DNA of 64,000 bases. Origin: Cyclobacteriaceae bacterium (lineage in GTDB: Bacteria; Bacteroidota; Bacteroidia; Cytophagales; Cyclobacteriaceae). The notes below the pieces were generated by a model. The model did no database searches. It was given only the letters and a program-made list of their open reading frames with translations, and had not been told where the DNA came from. The DNA lies in assembly GCA_028278225.1 (NCBI GenBank), contig JANQEU010000015.1, positions 1-64,000 of the forward strand. The letters run 5' to 3'. Below, in pieces: positions 55,042 to 63,183 of this stretch. The stretch's first letter is position 1. Each line of letters begins with the position of its first letter. The position numbers and the translations under genes were made by a program.

Positions 55042-56522
55042 TATGCTTCGGTCAGGATTTCGTTCAACAATTCCTTATCATCAAAATGATGACGTTCACC
55101 CTTTATCTCCTGGTAGTTCTCATGGCCTTTACCTGCCACCAGGATAATATCATTTTCTCTTGCCAGGTTACATGCAGTTCGTATGGCTTCCTTTCGGTCC
55201 ACAATACGCATCGTCTTTTTCTCAGCCGTCTTGGATACTCCCATGTACATGTCGTCAATGATCGCTTCAGGATCTTCATCTCTGGGATTGTCAGATGTAA
55301 GGATGATCTTGTCACTGTATTTTATAGCAATCCGGGCCATTTTGGGCCGCTTTTCCGAATCCCGGTTGCCACCGCATCCCACAACCGTGATCACCAGCTC
55401 ATTCCCGGTTCTTAGCCCGGTGATGGTCCGGAGTACATTTTCCAATGCGTCGGGAGTATGGGCATAGTCTACAATCGCAAGAACATTCGTTGGATTTTCC
55501 ACGTACTCGAACCTGCCCCTGGCGGCTTCCAGTTGAGATAGCTGGGTTAGTATTTCATCTTTCTCCTCATTTAAAAGACTGGCAACGGCGTAGGCAGTCA
55601 ATAGATTATAGGCATTGAAAAAACCTATAAGCTTGAACCAAACAGGGGTTCCGTCCAGCTCCATTTCCAATCCCTGGAAAGTATTATGAAGCACCTTTGC
55701 TTTGAAATTAGCCATGCTTTTGATGGCTAAAGTTTTTTTATCAGCACTGGAGTTTTGAAGCATGATACCGGCTCTCCGGTCATCTGCATTTACAAGGGCA
55801 AAGGCATCCGCAGGGAGATCATCAAACAGAATTTTCTTTGCCCTGATGTACTCATCAAAGGTTTTGTGGTAGTCAAGGTGTTCGTGGGTGATGTTGGTGA
55901 AAACACCCCCGCTGAACTTTATGCCGGCAACCCTGTTTTGGACCAGGGCATGGCTGCTTACTTCCATAAATACATGTGAACAACCTGATTCGACCATGTC
56001 ATGCAAGAGCCTGTTTATCTGAATGGCATCCGGTGTGGTGTAATCGGCAGCGATTGAATTTTCACCTATCCTGTTGGCAACAGTGGAAATCAGTCCTGCC
56101 TTGTAGCCAAGCATACGGAACAGATCATGCAGCAATGTTGCCGTGGTTGTTTTTCCATTGGTTCCAGTGATCCCTATCAATTTGAGTTTTTCGGAGGGAT
56201 TGTTGTAAAAATTGGTAGCCACTATTCCCAGTGACTTCTGTGAATTGTCTGTCTGAACGTATGTGACCTCCGGATCCTGATCCGGGGGAAGGTCTTCGCA
56301 TAATACGGCAACTGCTCCTGCCGAGATAGCTTCGGAGATGTATTGATGCCCATCGACCGTCAATCCTTTCACCGCAATGAACAGGTCTCCCTGGCTAACG
56401 TTTCTGGAGTCAAATGTTATCCCGGTAACATGCTTATCCCGCTCACCCTGAATGGCTACCAAAGTCACCCCGAATAATATGTCTTTGAGATTAGCCAAGG
56501 GTAAGTTTGATTTTGTGGTCAC
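55041..56522 (-). CDS. murE: UDP-MurNAc-tripeptide synthetase (meso-DAP adding)
   Basis: Adds the third amino acid of the peptide stem. ATP loop [19 protein letters not shown] near residue 111; the substrate-selecting motif DNPR ([16 protein letters not shown] near 413) indicates meso-diaminopimelate rather than lysine. The start is unusual: the frame opens with GTG at 56522, overlapping ftsI by 32 nt, or with TTG at 56498, overlapping by 8 nt. No ATG is suitably placed. Translational coupling to ftsI is likely. The 493-aa length from the GTG is normal. Confidence 0.95.
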   Translation of the reverse strand: MTTKSNLPLANLKDILFGVTLVAIQGERDKHVTGITFDSRNVSQGDLFIAVKGLTVDGHQYISEAISAGAVAVLCEDLPPDQDPEVTYVQTDNSQKSLGIVATNFYNNPSEKLKLIGITGTNGKTTTATLLHDLFRMLGYKAGLISTVANRIGENSIAADYTTPDAIQINRLLHDMVESGCSHVFMEVSSHALVQNRVAGIKFSGGVFTNITHEHLDYHKTFDEYIRAKKILFDDLPADAFALVNADDRRAGIMLQNSSADKKTLAIKSMANFKAKVLHNTFQGLEMELDGTPVWFKLIGFFNAYNLLTAYAVASLLNEEKDEILTQLSQLEAARGRFEYVENPTNVLAIVDYAHTPDALENVLRTITGLRTGNELVITVVGCGGNRDSEKRPKMARIAIKYSDKIILTSDNPRDEDPEAIIDDMYMGVSKTAEKKTMRIVDRKEAIRTACNLARENDIILVAGKGHENYQEIKGERHHFDDKELLNEILTEA

Positions 56523-58593
56523 TAAACATTCTGGTTCCCGGATGCAGGGATTGCTCTTTGACTCTCCCTCTGCCCTCTATCTCCACCCTTAGACCGGAGT
56601 TTTCCAAAACATACAATGCATCCCTCAAAGTCATTCCCCTCACATCCGGTACAAGTTGACTTGAAACGTTATTTTGCTTCCATAGAATGGAATTGCCTAC
56701 TATCCTGGTTTTCACCCATTCCAGGTCACTGCTCTCGGCGTGATTGGATATGCCCAATTCGTTGCACAGGTAGATAAGGTCTTCCTGGTATCCGGATTTG
56801 ACCAAAGGGAAAATACCTGTGAAATCTTCTGTCCGGGCAATGTAATGGTCATGGATCTCAATTTCCGTGGCGTAGATCCTGTCTGCGATCTCCTTGAAAA
56901 CGGGGGCCGCAACATCGCTGCCATAGATATGATAACCCTTCGGATTGTCAATAACAACAATGCAGGAGTACTTTGGTGATTCCGCAGGAAAGTATCCGGC
57001 AAACGAAGTGTAGTACTCGTTCGTATATCTTCCATTCTTAACCTTTTTGGCGGTTCCTGTCTTACCGGCAACCTTGTACTTGGCATCATTGATATTTTTG
57101 GCCGTTCCCCGCTCAATGACACCCTCCATCATTATCTTCAGCTTTTCGAGTGTCTTATGGGAGCATACTTTCCCGTTCAGGGTTATGGTTTCAAAATCTT
57201 CCAGGACCTTTTCCGCCTTCCGTATGGATTTCACAATGACCGGCCGGATCATTTTCCCGTCGTTCGCGATAGCATTGTAAAGTGTGAGGGTATGAAGTGG
57301 TGTCATCCTCAGCTCATAACCATGCGACATCCAGGGCAGCGTGGTACCGCTCCAGGTGGAATCAGACGGTTCTTTGATATAGGGCTTACCTTCTCCAACC
57401 ATCTGAAAACCAAGCGGTTGTGACAATTCCAGGTCTTTCAGGTAGTTGACAAATCTCTGGGGATCTCTTCCGAAATGATTGGTGATCAGTTTTGCAATGC
57501 CAATGTTTGAAGAGTACTCGAAAACCTCTTTTACAGTCAATACGCCGTATCCACCGGGCTTGTGATCTTTCATCACCTCGGTAAAGAATTTCAGCTCACC
57601 TTCACCGGTATCTACGGTATCGGACAATTCAATATTACTGTCCTCCAGCAGTGCCATCATACTTGCCAACTTGAAGGTCGAACCGGGCTCTCTGGACCCC
57701 TGGCTGCCCACTGCATAATTGTATCGCTCATAGTATCTGCCTTCCGGGTTTCGGCTCAAATTTGAGATCGCTTTGATTTCACCGGTCTTCACCTCCATCA
57801 CAATAGCCACGCCGTAATCCGCCTGATGCCGGTCCAGGGCTTTCAATAATGCCGTTTCCGTAATGTCCTGAAGGTTTACATTGATGGTCGTTTCAATATC
57901 ATATCCGTCCACAGGCCGTATTTCAGTGCCGTCATAAACAGGTTTCCAACCTCCTCCCGCCATCTTCTGGTGGATCGCCTGGCCATCCTTCCCTGCCAGT
58001 TGTCTATTGAAACTGTATTCCAAACCCACAACTCCCCTATTGTCTGCATTGACCGTACCAATGGTCCTGTACCCTAAATGCGAAAAAGGCAGAAATCGCT
58101 CTTCCGCCTTTTCAAAGATGATACCCCCTTTGAGTCGTCCTTCCCGGAAGATGGGCCACCTCTCCATCATCTTTTTATCCTGGTAATCAATCTTTTGCCT
58201 GTTGAGGAAAATGTACCGGCGTTTGGCCTTTCTGGCGCCATGTATCTTCCTTTTATATTGCTGGGGTGAAAGATCCTTGTAGAAGTTTGACAGCAGGTAG
58301 CATAAGGAATCAATACCTGAATAGTACAATCCATCGGAAGGCAGGTACGGATCAAAGGCCACCTGGTAAAAAGGTAGAGAGGTAGCCAGAAGACTGCCAT
58401 TATCAGAATATATGTTCCCCCTGGTGGCGGGCGTTTCCATTACTTTCAGTCCTATGGTCTGTGCCAGCTCTCTCCATTGTTCACCTTCCACAAATTGTAC
58501 AACACTGACCCGGTATATAATTCCGAGTGAGAATATAAGAACCGCCAAAAAAGCAAGCCTGACCCTGAGCAATATCGATTTCCGGATATTCAT
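56491..58593 (-). CDS. ftsI: Septal peptidoglycan transpeptidase FtsI (PBP3) with PASTA domain
   Basis: Class B penicillin-binding protein that cross-links septal peptidoglycan with FtsW. It has one N-terminal membrane segment (about 11-29), a dimerisation domain (about 50-220), and a transpeptidase domain with active Ser305 in STFK, YSSN near 361 and KTGTAKK from Lys511. A single PASTA domain follows (about 640-700, VPDVRGMTLRDALYVLENSG), absent from E. coli FtsI but usual in Bacteroidota. At 700 aa it is full length. It overlaps ftsL by 4 nt. Confidence 0.96.
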   Translation of the reverse strand: MNIRKSILLRVRLAFLAVLIFSLGIIYRVSVVQFVEGEQWRELAQTIGLKVMETPATRGNIYSDNGSLLATSLPFYQVAFDPYLPSDGLYYSGIDSLCYLLSNFYKDLSPQQYKRKIHGARKAKRRYIFLNRQKIDYQDKKMMERWPIFREGRLKGGIIFEKAEERFLPFSHLGYRTIGTVNADNRGVVGLEYSFNRQLAGKDGQAIHQKMAGGGWKPVYDGTEIRPVDGYDIETTINVNLQDITETALLKALDRHQADYGVAIVMEVKTGEIKAISNLSRNPEGRYYERYNYAVGSQGSREPGSTFKLASMMALLEDSNIELSDTVDTGEGELKFFTEVMKDHKPGGYGVLTVKEVFEYSSNIGIAKLITNHFGRDPQRFVNYLKDLELSQPLGFQMVGEGKPYIKEPSDSTWSGTTLPWMSHGYELRMTPLHTLTLYNAIANDGKMIRPVIVKSIRKAEKVLEDFETITLNGKVCSHKTLEKLKIMMEGVIERGTAKNINDAKYKVAGKTGTAKKVKNGRYTNEYYTSFAGYFPAESPKYSCIVVIDNPKGYHIYGSDVAAPVFKEIADRIYATEIEIHDHYIARTEDFTGIFPLVKSGYQEDLIYLCNELGISNHAESSDLEWVKTRIVGNSILWKQNNVSSQLVPDVRGMTLRDALYVLENSGLRVEIEGRGRVKEQSLHPGTRMFSDHKIKLTLG

Positions 58594-58955
58594 TCGGTGA
58601 TCAGGATCTTTTCAGGTGGGTCTTTTGATTCAATGAGGCCAAGCTTTTCGGCCTTCCTGGCGACCTCGGATTGCTTGCTGGCAAACATGTAGTCAGCCTT
58701 CAGTGTGGTATAATCCGCCCGGAGGTCATTGACTTCCTGCTCGAGGATCGTGATGCTCCGTGTTTTTTTCTCGGCGTAATGCCGGTTGCCGATATAAATA
58801 AGGCATAACAGCGATGCAAATAATATCTGTGGAAGAAATTTAACATGGATCACCTCCGCAACTGTCTGATCGATCCGTATAAAGCGTTCCACAAGAGAAA
58901 AGAAGCTTCCTCTTTTGTTCTCTTTGCCCGGTAATCTGTAAGTGTTTACTGCCAT
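58590..58955 (-). CDS. ftsL: FtsL-like division protein
   Basis: A 121-residue bitopic protein in the ftsL position between rsmH and ftsI. It has a basic cytoplasmic start, one membrane segment (about 45-60, ILFASLLCLIYIGN) and a periplasmic coiled coil (ITILEQEVNDLRADYTTLKADYM). FtsL sequence is poorly conserved, so the name rests on topology and position. It overlaps rsmH by one base and ftsI by 4 nt. Confidence 0.85.
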   Translation of the reverse strand: MAVNTYRLPGKENKRGSFFSLVERFIRIDQTVAEVIHVKFLPQILFASLLCLIYIGNRHYAEKKTRSITILEQEVNDLRADYTTLKADYMFASKQSEVARKAEKLGLIESKDPPEKILITE

Positions 58956-59866
58956 TATGTTTTTTCTGCTATCCTAAGTTTTGCGCTTCTTGCTCTTTTA
59001 TTGATCGCAACTTCATTTTCATCGGGTGTGACAGGCTTTCGATTGATCGGATTAAACGGTCGTATCAGGTTTCCGTAAAAGTCCTTTTCATGTTCACCTT
59101 TGAAGTTTCCGGTATTCATGAAATTTTTTACCAACCGGTCCTCCAGGGAGTGGTAACTGATCACAACCAGCCGTCCTCCGGACCTCAGACAATCGGAACA
59201 CTGCCCCAATAATTCTTTCAATGCCTCAAATTCTTCGTTCACTTCAATACGGACTGCCTGAAAAAGCCGGGCCAGGTATTTTTCAAGCCTGGCTTTGGGT
59301 GCCACCTGCCCGGCTATTGCCTTGAGCTCTGCAGTGGTTTCAATCGACCTGTTTTCCCGGCTTTCGACGATCTTTCGCGCCAGTGTCCTGGCGTTTCTGA
59401 TCTCACCGTAAAAGCTGAAAATATGGATCAGGTCATCTTCCGTGTACCCATTGATGATCTCTTTGGCAGTATGCGAATCATTCCGATCCATTCGCATATT
59501 CAGTTTACCATCGTACCGGGTGCTGAATCCCCTCTCAGCCTCGTCAAACTGATGAGACGAAACTCCAAGGTCAGCCAGCAATCCATCAACCTCTTCCACT
59601 TTGTGGAATTTGAGGTACTTTTTCAGATGTCTGAAATTGGAAGCCACAAAAATGAAAGAACGATCCTCATCCGATCCAAATCCTTCAGCGTTTTGACGGG
59701 CATCCGGATCCTGATCAAATGCAATGAGCTTTCCGGCCGAAAGCTTATTATATATTTCCCTGGAATGCCCCCCTCCGCCAAACGTCACGTCCACATATAC
59801 CCCACCTTTACGGATGTCAAGTCCTTCGACACTCTTATCCAGCAGGACCGGCACATGGTAATCCAT
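58955..59866 (-). CDS. rsmH: 16S rRNA (cytosine-1402-N4)-methyltransferase RsmH
   Basis: Methylates N4 of C1402 in 16S rRNA. SAM-binding DVTFGGGGHSREIYNKL is near residue 27; GLLADLGVSSHQFD near 93, RIEVNEEFEALKELL near 210 and SYHSLEDRLVKNFM near 237 are family signatures. The 303-aa length is normal. It follows mraZ by 8 nt, the standard second gene of the dcw cluster. Confidence 0.97.
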   Translation of the reverse strand: MDYHVPVLLDKSVEGLDIRKGGVYVDVTFGGGGHSREIYNKLSAGKLIAFDQDPDARQNAEGFGSDEDRSFIFVASNFRHLKKYLKFHKVEEVDGLLADLGVSSHQFDEAERGFSTRYDGKLNMRMDRNDSHTAKEIINGYTEDDLIHIFSFYGEIRNARTLARKIVESRENRSIETTAELKAIAGQVAPKARLEKYLARLFQAVRIEVNEEFEALKELLGQCSDCLRSGGRLVVISYHSLEDRLVKNFMNTGNFKGEHEKDFYGNLIRPFNPINRKPVTPDENEVAINKRARSAKLRIAEKT

Positions 59867-59874
59867 CGACCTGT

Positions 59875-60318
59875 CTATTCGTCCAGGTATTTCTGAGCTA
59901 AGTCTGAGAATTCACCGCCGTCTGCATTCAGGCTCTCTTCAAAGACCTCCGGATTCCAGATCTCTACGTAGTTGCCCATCCCGATCAGGACGGCATCCTT
60001 TTCGATATTGGAATGAGCGAGCATGCCTTTAGGTACCAGCAATCTTCCTGCATTGTCCAACTCGACCTGCGCGATGCTCCTGAAAAATATTCTCTTAAGT
60101 CTTCGTTGTTCCGGATTAAATTCACTTAATGCCGAAATCTTGTGGTGGATCTTCTTGTACTCCAGCATTGGGTACAATATCAGATTGGGTTCGAATCCCT
60201 TCCGAAGTACCAACTCGTTTGTGGAAACCTCGGGTAGGTTAGCCTTGATCTTTGCAGGCAAAACCAACCTACCCTTAGTGTCCAACTTACACTCATATTC
60301 GCTTGTAAAAAAAGCCAT
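59875..60318 (-). CDS. mraZ: Transcriptional regulator MraZ
   Basis: A 147-residue DNA-binding protein of the AbrB-like double-barrel fold that controls the dcw operon. Both repeats show the D-x-x-GR motif: KLDTKGRLVLPAKIK and VELDNAGRLLVPKGML. I place the start at the ATG at 60318, where MAFFTSEYECKLD is the family's usual N-terminus. A longer frame from a GTG at 60402 would run through the MraZ operator and promoter and is not believable. It is the first gene of the dcw cluster. Confidence 0.96.
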   Translation of the reverse strand: MAFFTSEYECKLDTKGRLVLPAKIKANLPEVSTNELVLRKGFEPNLILYPMLEYKKIHHKISALSEFNPEQRRLKRIFFRSIAQVELDNAGRLLVPKGMLAHSNIEKDAVLIGMGNYVEIWNPEVFEESLNADGGEFSDLAQKYLDE

Positions 60319-60348
60319 TTGAGCCTTGAAAAATATAAACCACCGTAA

Positions 60349-60378
60349 CAAATCTATAAAAAACTTCCACATATTCAA
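60349..60378 (-). promoter_or_regulatory. Bacteroidota-type promoter of mraZ and the dcw cluster
   Basis: On the minus strand TTG (60376-60378) is followed after 19 nt by TAGATTTG (60349-60356), a perfect TAnnTTTG -7 box. Transcription would start about 25 nt upstream of the mraZ ATG. The TTG is the spacer directly after the third MraZ box. Confidence 0.7.
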
Positions 60379-60405
60379 CCACTTTCTCCCACTTTGTGAC
60401 ACTTT
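60379..60405 (-). promoter_or_regulatory. MraZ operator: three AAAGTGK direct repeats
   Basis: Reading the minus strand, AAAGTGT (60399-60405), AAAGTGG (60389-60395) and AAAGTGG (60379-60385) repeat at exactly 10 nt with 3-nt spacers. This matches the known MraZ box pattern of Mollicutes (AAAGTGK-N3) and the 10-nt TGGGN period in E. coli. A degenerate fourth GTGG lies at about 60367-60370. The repeats abut the -33 element, so MraZ binding should act directly on the promoter. Autorepression is inferred from known systems. Confidence 0.85.
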
Positions 60406-60575
60406 TAAATGAAAACTTCAGATAAAATGCCATAAATGCCTTTTTTATTCACTACAGGTGGTATTTGTTAAGTAATGGAGAATGAGTGAGTTATGAGAAT
60501 AATTCTATTTTTTAGGAAAAATTTTAAATTTTTTCACGTTTTTAAGTTTTGGTGGGGGGAAGTGGGAAGGATTGG

Positions 60576-60658
60576 GCGACAGCCGGGCTCTCGGCTTTAC
60601 TCCGTGGCCTTAACCAGCTACCCTCCCTACCACGGGGTACCGCCTCGATCCCTGTCGC
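60576..60658. other. GC-rich branched structured element
   Basis: Three helices can form together: an outer stem GCGAC/GTCGC (60576-60580 with 60654-60658), a hairpin AGCCG/CGGCT (60581-60585 with 60592-60596) and a 10-bp stem TACTCCGTGG/CCACGGGGTA (60598-60607 with 60630-60639, one G-U). It stands out as GC-rich in AT-rich surroundings. I have a memory of similar sequences between genes in other Bacteroidota but cannot confirm it. It could be a mobile palindromic repeat or an RNA. Confidence 0.5.
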
Positions 60659-60757
60659 GGGGTTAGCGCTGATATTACTGGCTGCGGAGAAAATTATCGC
60701 AGGTTTTGAGTTTTACAGCTCAGCAATGTACAGGGGAATATGGTCTTCATTGCTATT

Positions 60758-60805
60758 GGCTTAAGTCGCTCCTACACTACATGCATGTGCAGGAAGACTT
60801 AAGCC
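60758..60805. repeat. 48-nt hairpin
   Basis: GGCTTAAGTC (60758-60767) and GACTTAAGCC (60796-60805) are perfect 10-bp arms. TCCT and AGGA inside extend the stem with a small bulge, and the loop has the palindrome ACATGCATGT. No gene ends nearby, so a simple terminator role is doubtful. Confidence 0.5.
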
Positions 60806-61003
60806 GGCAAGGATGAAAAGGACAGATGGCACCACAGTCGAATATGATGCTGAAAACATGGATGCCGCATACTGCCTGATCCGGGTGATCTACAAGTATA
60901 TCTGTTGGTGAATCCGCCTTGTGTCCTGACTGAAGTCATAGGAAATGGCACCTGATGTATGGAACTTTATATTATCATAAACCAGGTCAAAAAGGAGGTA
61001 GAA

Positions 61004-61201
61004 ATGGTCAAAACCTATTTATTCATTTCAGGAATACTTTTCGGGGCGCTTGCCCTTGGTCAACTATTCAGATTAGTTCAAAGGATCCCGATCCAGGTGG
61101 GCACATCTACTGTCCCTGTCTGGGTATCCATGGTTGGGTTGATCGCAGCGCTGTTATTATGTCTTTGGGCATTCCAGTTGACCAGGAAGGTCAGTACCTG
61201 A
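61004..61201 (+). CDS. Small two-helix membrane protein
   Basis: A 65-residue protein starting MVKTYLFISGILFGALALGQ, with a second hydrophobic segment VSMVGLIAALLLCLWAFQL and the basic end TRKVST. The start is fixed by a strong Shine-Dalgarno AAAGGAGG (60991-60998) five nt before the ATG, which is unusual in Bacteroidota. The Gln-Leu-Phe-Arg-Leu-Val loop between helices suggests a real, conserved small protein, but I do not recognise it. Function unknown. Confidence 0.65.
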   Translation: MVKTYLFISGILFGALALGQLFRLVQRIPIQVGTSTVPVWVSMVGLIAALLLCLWAFQLTRKVST

Positions 61202-61268
61202 AGCGGCAATTATAGTTAGGCTGGAAAGCAACATTAAAAGGAACCGTCATAGAAGTCCCGATTTCTGA

Positions 61269-61286
61269 CCCCGGTATTAACCGGGG
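61269..61286. repeat. Hairpin repeat, copy 1
   Basis: CCCCGGT-ATTA-ACCGGGG, a perfect 7-bp stem, preceded by CTGA and followed by GAAGGATCT. A second copy lies 127 nt downstream. Confidence 0.65.
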
Positions 61287-61395
61287 GAAGGATCTCCCCA
61301 TATGTATGATACTCTGGTTCCTGGATTGAGATCCAGTAGACAACTTTCAGGGAAGCTTACAGTGTCTCAAAAGTCAAAAATTAGCGAATTCCTGA

Positions 61396-61413
61396 CCCCG
61401 ATATTCATCGGGG
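61396..61413. repeat. Hairpin repeat, copy 2
   Basis: CCCCGAT-ATTC-ATCGGGG, a perfect 7-bp stem with the same flanks (CTGA before, GAAGGATCT after). Relative to copy 1 one base pair changed on both arms (G-C to A-T), so pairing is kept. Confidence 0.65.
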
Positions 61414-61592
61414 GAAGGATCTTAGCATACTGATAATCAGCATAACATAACAAGGAGATTATTCGGTTGGATCGGAAAACGGGATTTTTGAGATGGCGTC
61501 ATAATTATATCCTGCAGTCCGGAAACAAGAGGTCTGTTTTACCCCAGGCCTAATGCATTTTTTTGATTATATTCCTTAAAAAACCAGTTACT

Positions 61593-61748
61593 ATGACAAA
61601 CAATATTTACTGGCTACTCGAGCTGGCCATCAAAGACGGACACGTCCATGACTTCAAAGCATTGATGAGTGAAATGTCCGCGGCAACCGAAAATGATGAA
61701 CCCGGCACATTGAACTACGAATGGTGGGTCAGTGCTGATGATCACTAG
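61593..61748 (+). pseudogene. Truncated antibiotic biosynthesis monooxygenase (ABM) domain
   Basis: Starts at ATG 61593 with MTNNIYWLLELAIKDGHVHD and runs to FKALMSEM and TLNYEWWVSADDH, then stops. This matches the first half of the small ABM-type quinol monooxygenase family, whose members are about 95-110 aa and continue with a second half of the ferredoxin-like fold. Only 51 residues remain, so the gene is cut off. The break coincides with a drop in GC content at about 61750, suggesting an insertion or deletion removed the end. The fragment is probably not functional. Confidence 0.6.
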
Positions 61749-61769
61749 CCTGATAAATTTGATGAAAAG

Positions 61770-63050
61770 ATGTCTAATGAAAAACAAATCTTAATCGATC
61801 ATACTTCTCTGCATTCTCTACGCAGGAGACCAATATCTAATGAGGAACTTGGTTTAAGAGCAAGGGAAATATTACAATTGATTGACTATTTATTACTTTC
61901 GGATATCATATGGATATCAAATACTGAACCTAAGGATATTTGGGACACAAGTGATCTTATTATTCAAAGGTTTATTGATAATGGCTTGGCTAGAAATGAT
62001 AACCAAGGGATTCTCCGTGTTGCCAATATTACACCAAAACAATATCATAATCTATGTAAAACGGCTGCCCCATTTATTTATGAGAATCTTAGTTCTTTTA
62101 ATCTATCAGATCTCCGAAAGTGTATAATAAACAATGAATATGAATTAAGTCCATCTAAAGTAGCTCCTAGTAGGTTTTTTGAATTACTTGATTACGAGTT
62201 TGGAGATTCGAAATCTGATAAGTTTATCAATCTTGGGACCAATACATTTGATTGGAGGGGTACGGCATGTCCTGCATTAATGAATTCTTCATTATTTCGT
62301 TGGATTAAAAATCACATTACAAAAAGAATAAGAAAAAATGATCTTTCACTTTGTCAATTAAATACGTTATTCAGATGGCAAATTAATACTCAAATTGCCA
62401 GAACTATAGATGAAAACATAATCTATTATCCTGCAGTAGGTAGGGCATTGAGTTTGGATCAGCATAATAACTTACTATGGAATAAAAAAATAAATTTCAT
62501 CGAACAAAGTCTTACTAGAACATTAAAACAAAATGAGTCTGATAATGAATTAAAACTTTTGTTGTCTGAAATTGGGCCATCCTTGCACTCGGAATTACCG
62601 ATATTTGGATTACTTGTAATCCTTTCATTGAATGATGACTGTAATCTTGAAGATCTGCTAAAAAAGATTTATGAGTTCAAATCAGATGAAAGATTGGTTT
62701 ATACTAGTAATTGGATAAACGAAACTGATTTTAGTAAAATAGTCTCAATCTGTGCAAATGTTGAAAAAGAAGTTAAAAAGCGTGTCACTTATGTAAAATC
62801 AACTAAATTTAAGTCAGGCATCAAAGCTCGAAATGTAATTAAAATTCCTCTCATTCCTCACATTTGGCAAATTCAAATTGAGGGCGAATTTGGTCATGAG
62901 AAGGATTATACATTACACAATTTGCTTCCTTGGTTTAGAAAAAGAATTAGGCCAACTACTGTTCTAAGTGGATTTATATCAGAGATTTTTCAACATAAAG
63001 ATGTGTACAATTTGGTGATGCGAAGAATCTCCTCAATTATCAAAGAATAG
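61770..63050 (+). CDS. Unrecognised 426-aa protein in AT-rich DNA
   Basis: A soluble protein with no signal peptide or membrane segment. It opens MSNEKQILIDHTSLHSLRRR; the early ILIDHTS could suggest a PIN-like start, but I see no convincing set of acidic residues. The middle has FRWQINTQIARTIDENIIYY and LLWNKKINFIEQSL; the C-terminus is basic (WFRKRIRPTTVLSG). It begins 21 nt after the truncated monooxygenase fragment. Codon use is strongly AT-biased against everything to the left, which suggests horizontal acquisition. Function unknown. Confidence 0.75.
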   Translation: MSNEKQILIDHTSLHSLRRRPISNEELGLRAREILQLIDYLLLSDIIWISNTEPKDIWDTSDLIIQRFIDNGLARNDNQGILRVANITPKQYHNLCKTAAPFIYENLSSFNLSDLRKCIINNEYELSPSKVAPSRFFELLDYEFGDSKSDKFINLGTNTFDWRGTACPALMNSSLFRWIKNHITKRIRKNDLSLCQLNTLFRWQINTQIARTIDENIIYYPAVGRALSLDQHNNLLWNKKINFIEQSLTRTLKQNESDNELKLLLSEIGPSLHSELPIFGLLVILSLNDDCNLEDLLKKIYEFKSDERLVYTSNWINETDFSKIVSICANVEKEVKKRVTYVKSTKFKSGIKARNVIKIPLIPHIWQIQIEGEFGHEKDYTLHNLLPWFRKRIRPTTVLSGFISEIFQHKDVYNLVMRRISSIIKE

Positions 63051-63085
63051 AATATAGATTATGACAGAGGCCACTTATTCATTTT

Positions 63086-63113
63086 CGGGGAAGGCTACAC
63101 GGGGAAGGCTACA
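63086..63113. repeat. 14-bp perfect tandem repeat
   Basis: CGGGGAAGGCTACA occurs twice in direct succession (63086-63099 and 63100-63113). It is GC-rich inside AT-rich DNA, in the 133-nt gap between convergent genes. It could be a duplication scar or a small recombination site. Confidence 0.6.
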
Positions 63114-63183
63114 AAAGTATACATAATCATAATATCGAAGCAAAGCTTGAAGTCATGGTGGGTGAAATCAATTGATTTTTAAA

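Larger units (their letters stand above)
60319..61003. other. Gene-poor region upstream of mraZ
   Basis: A 685-nt stretch. It holds the mraZ promoter and operator (60349-60405), an AT-rich part to about 60550, a GC-rich branched structured element (60576-60658) and a 48-nt hairpin (60758-60805). A 32-codon frame at 60813-60911 (start MKRTDGTTVEYDAE) may be a gene remnant or chance; I do not call it. Confidence 0.6.
61202..61592. other. Intergenic region with two related hairpins
   Basis: A 391-nt gap without a recognisable gene. It carries two copies of a hairpin repeat (61269-61286 and 61396-61413). No promoter with a perfect TAnnTTTG box was noticed. Confidence 0.55.

Noticed and set aside
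60319-60402. In-frame 28-codon N-terminal extension of MraZ from a GTG at 60402
   Set aside because: It would translate through the MraZ operator and promoter, and MraZ proteins normally begin at the MAFFTSEYE-type start.
60549-60764. A 71-codon plus-strand frame upstream of mraZ
   Set aside because: It runs across the GC-rich structured element, has no ribosome site and no protein-like pattern.
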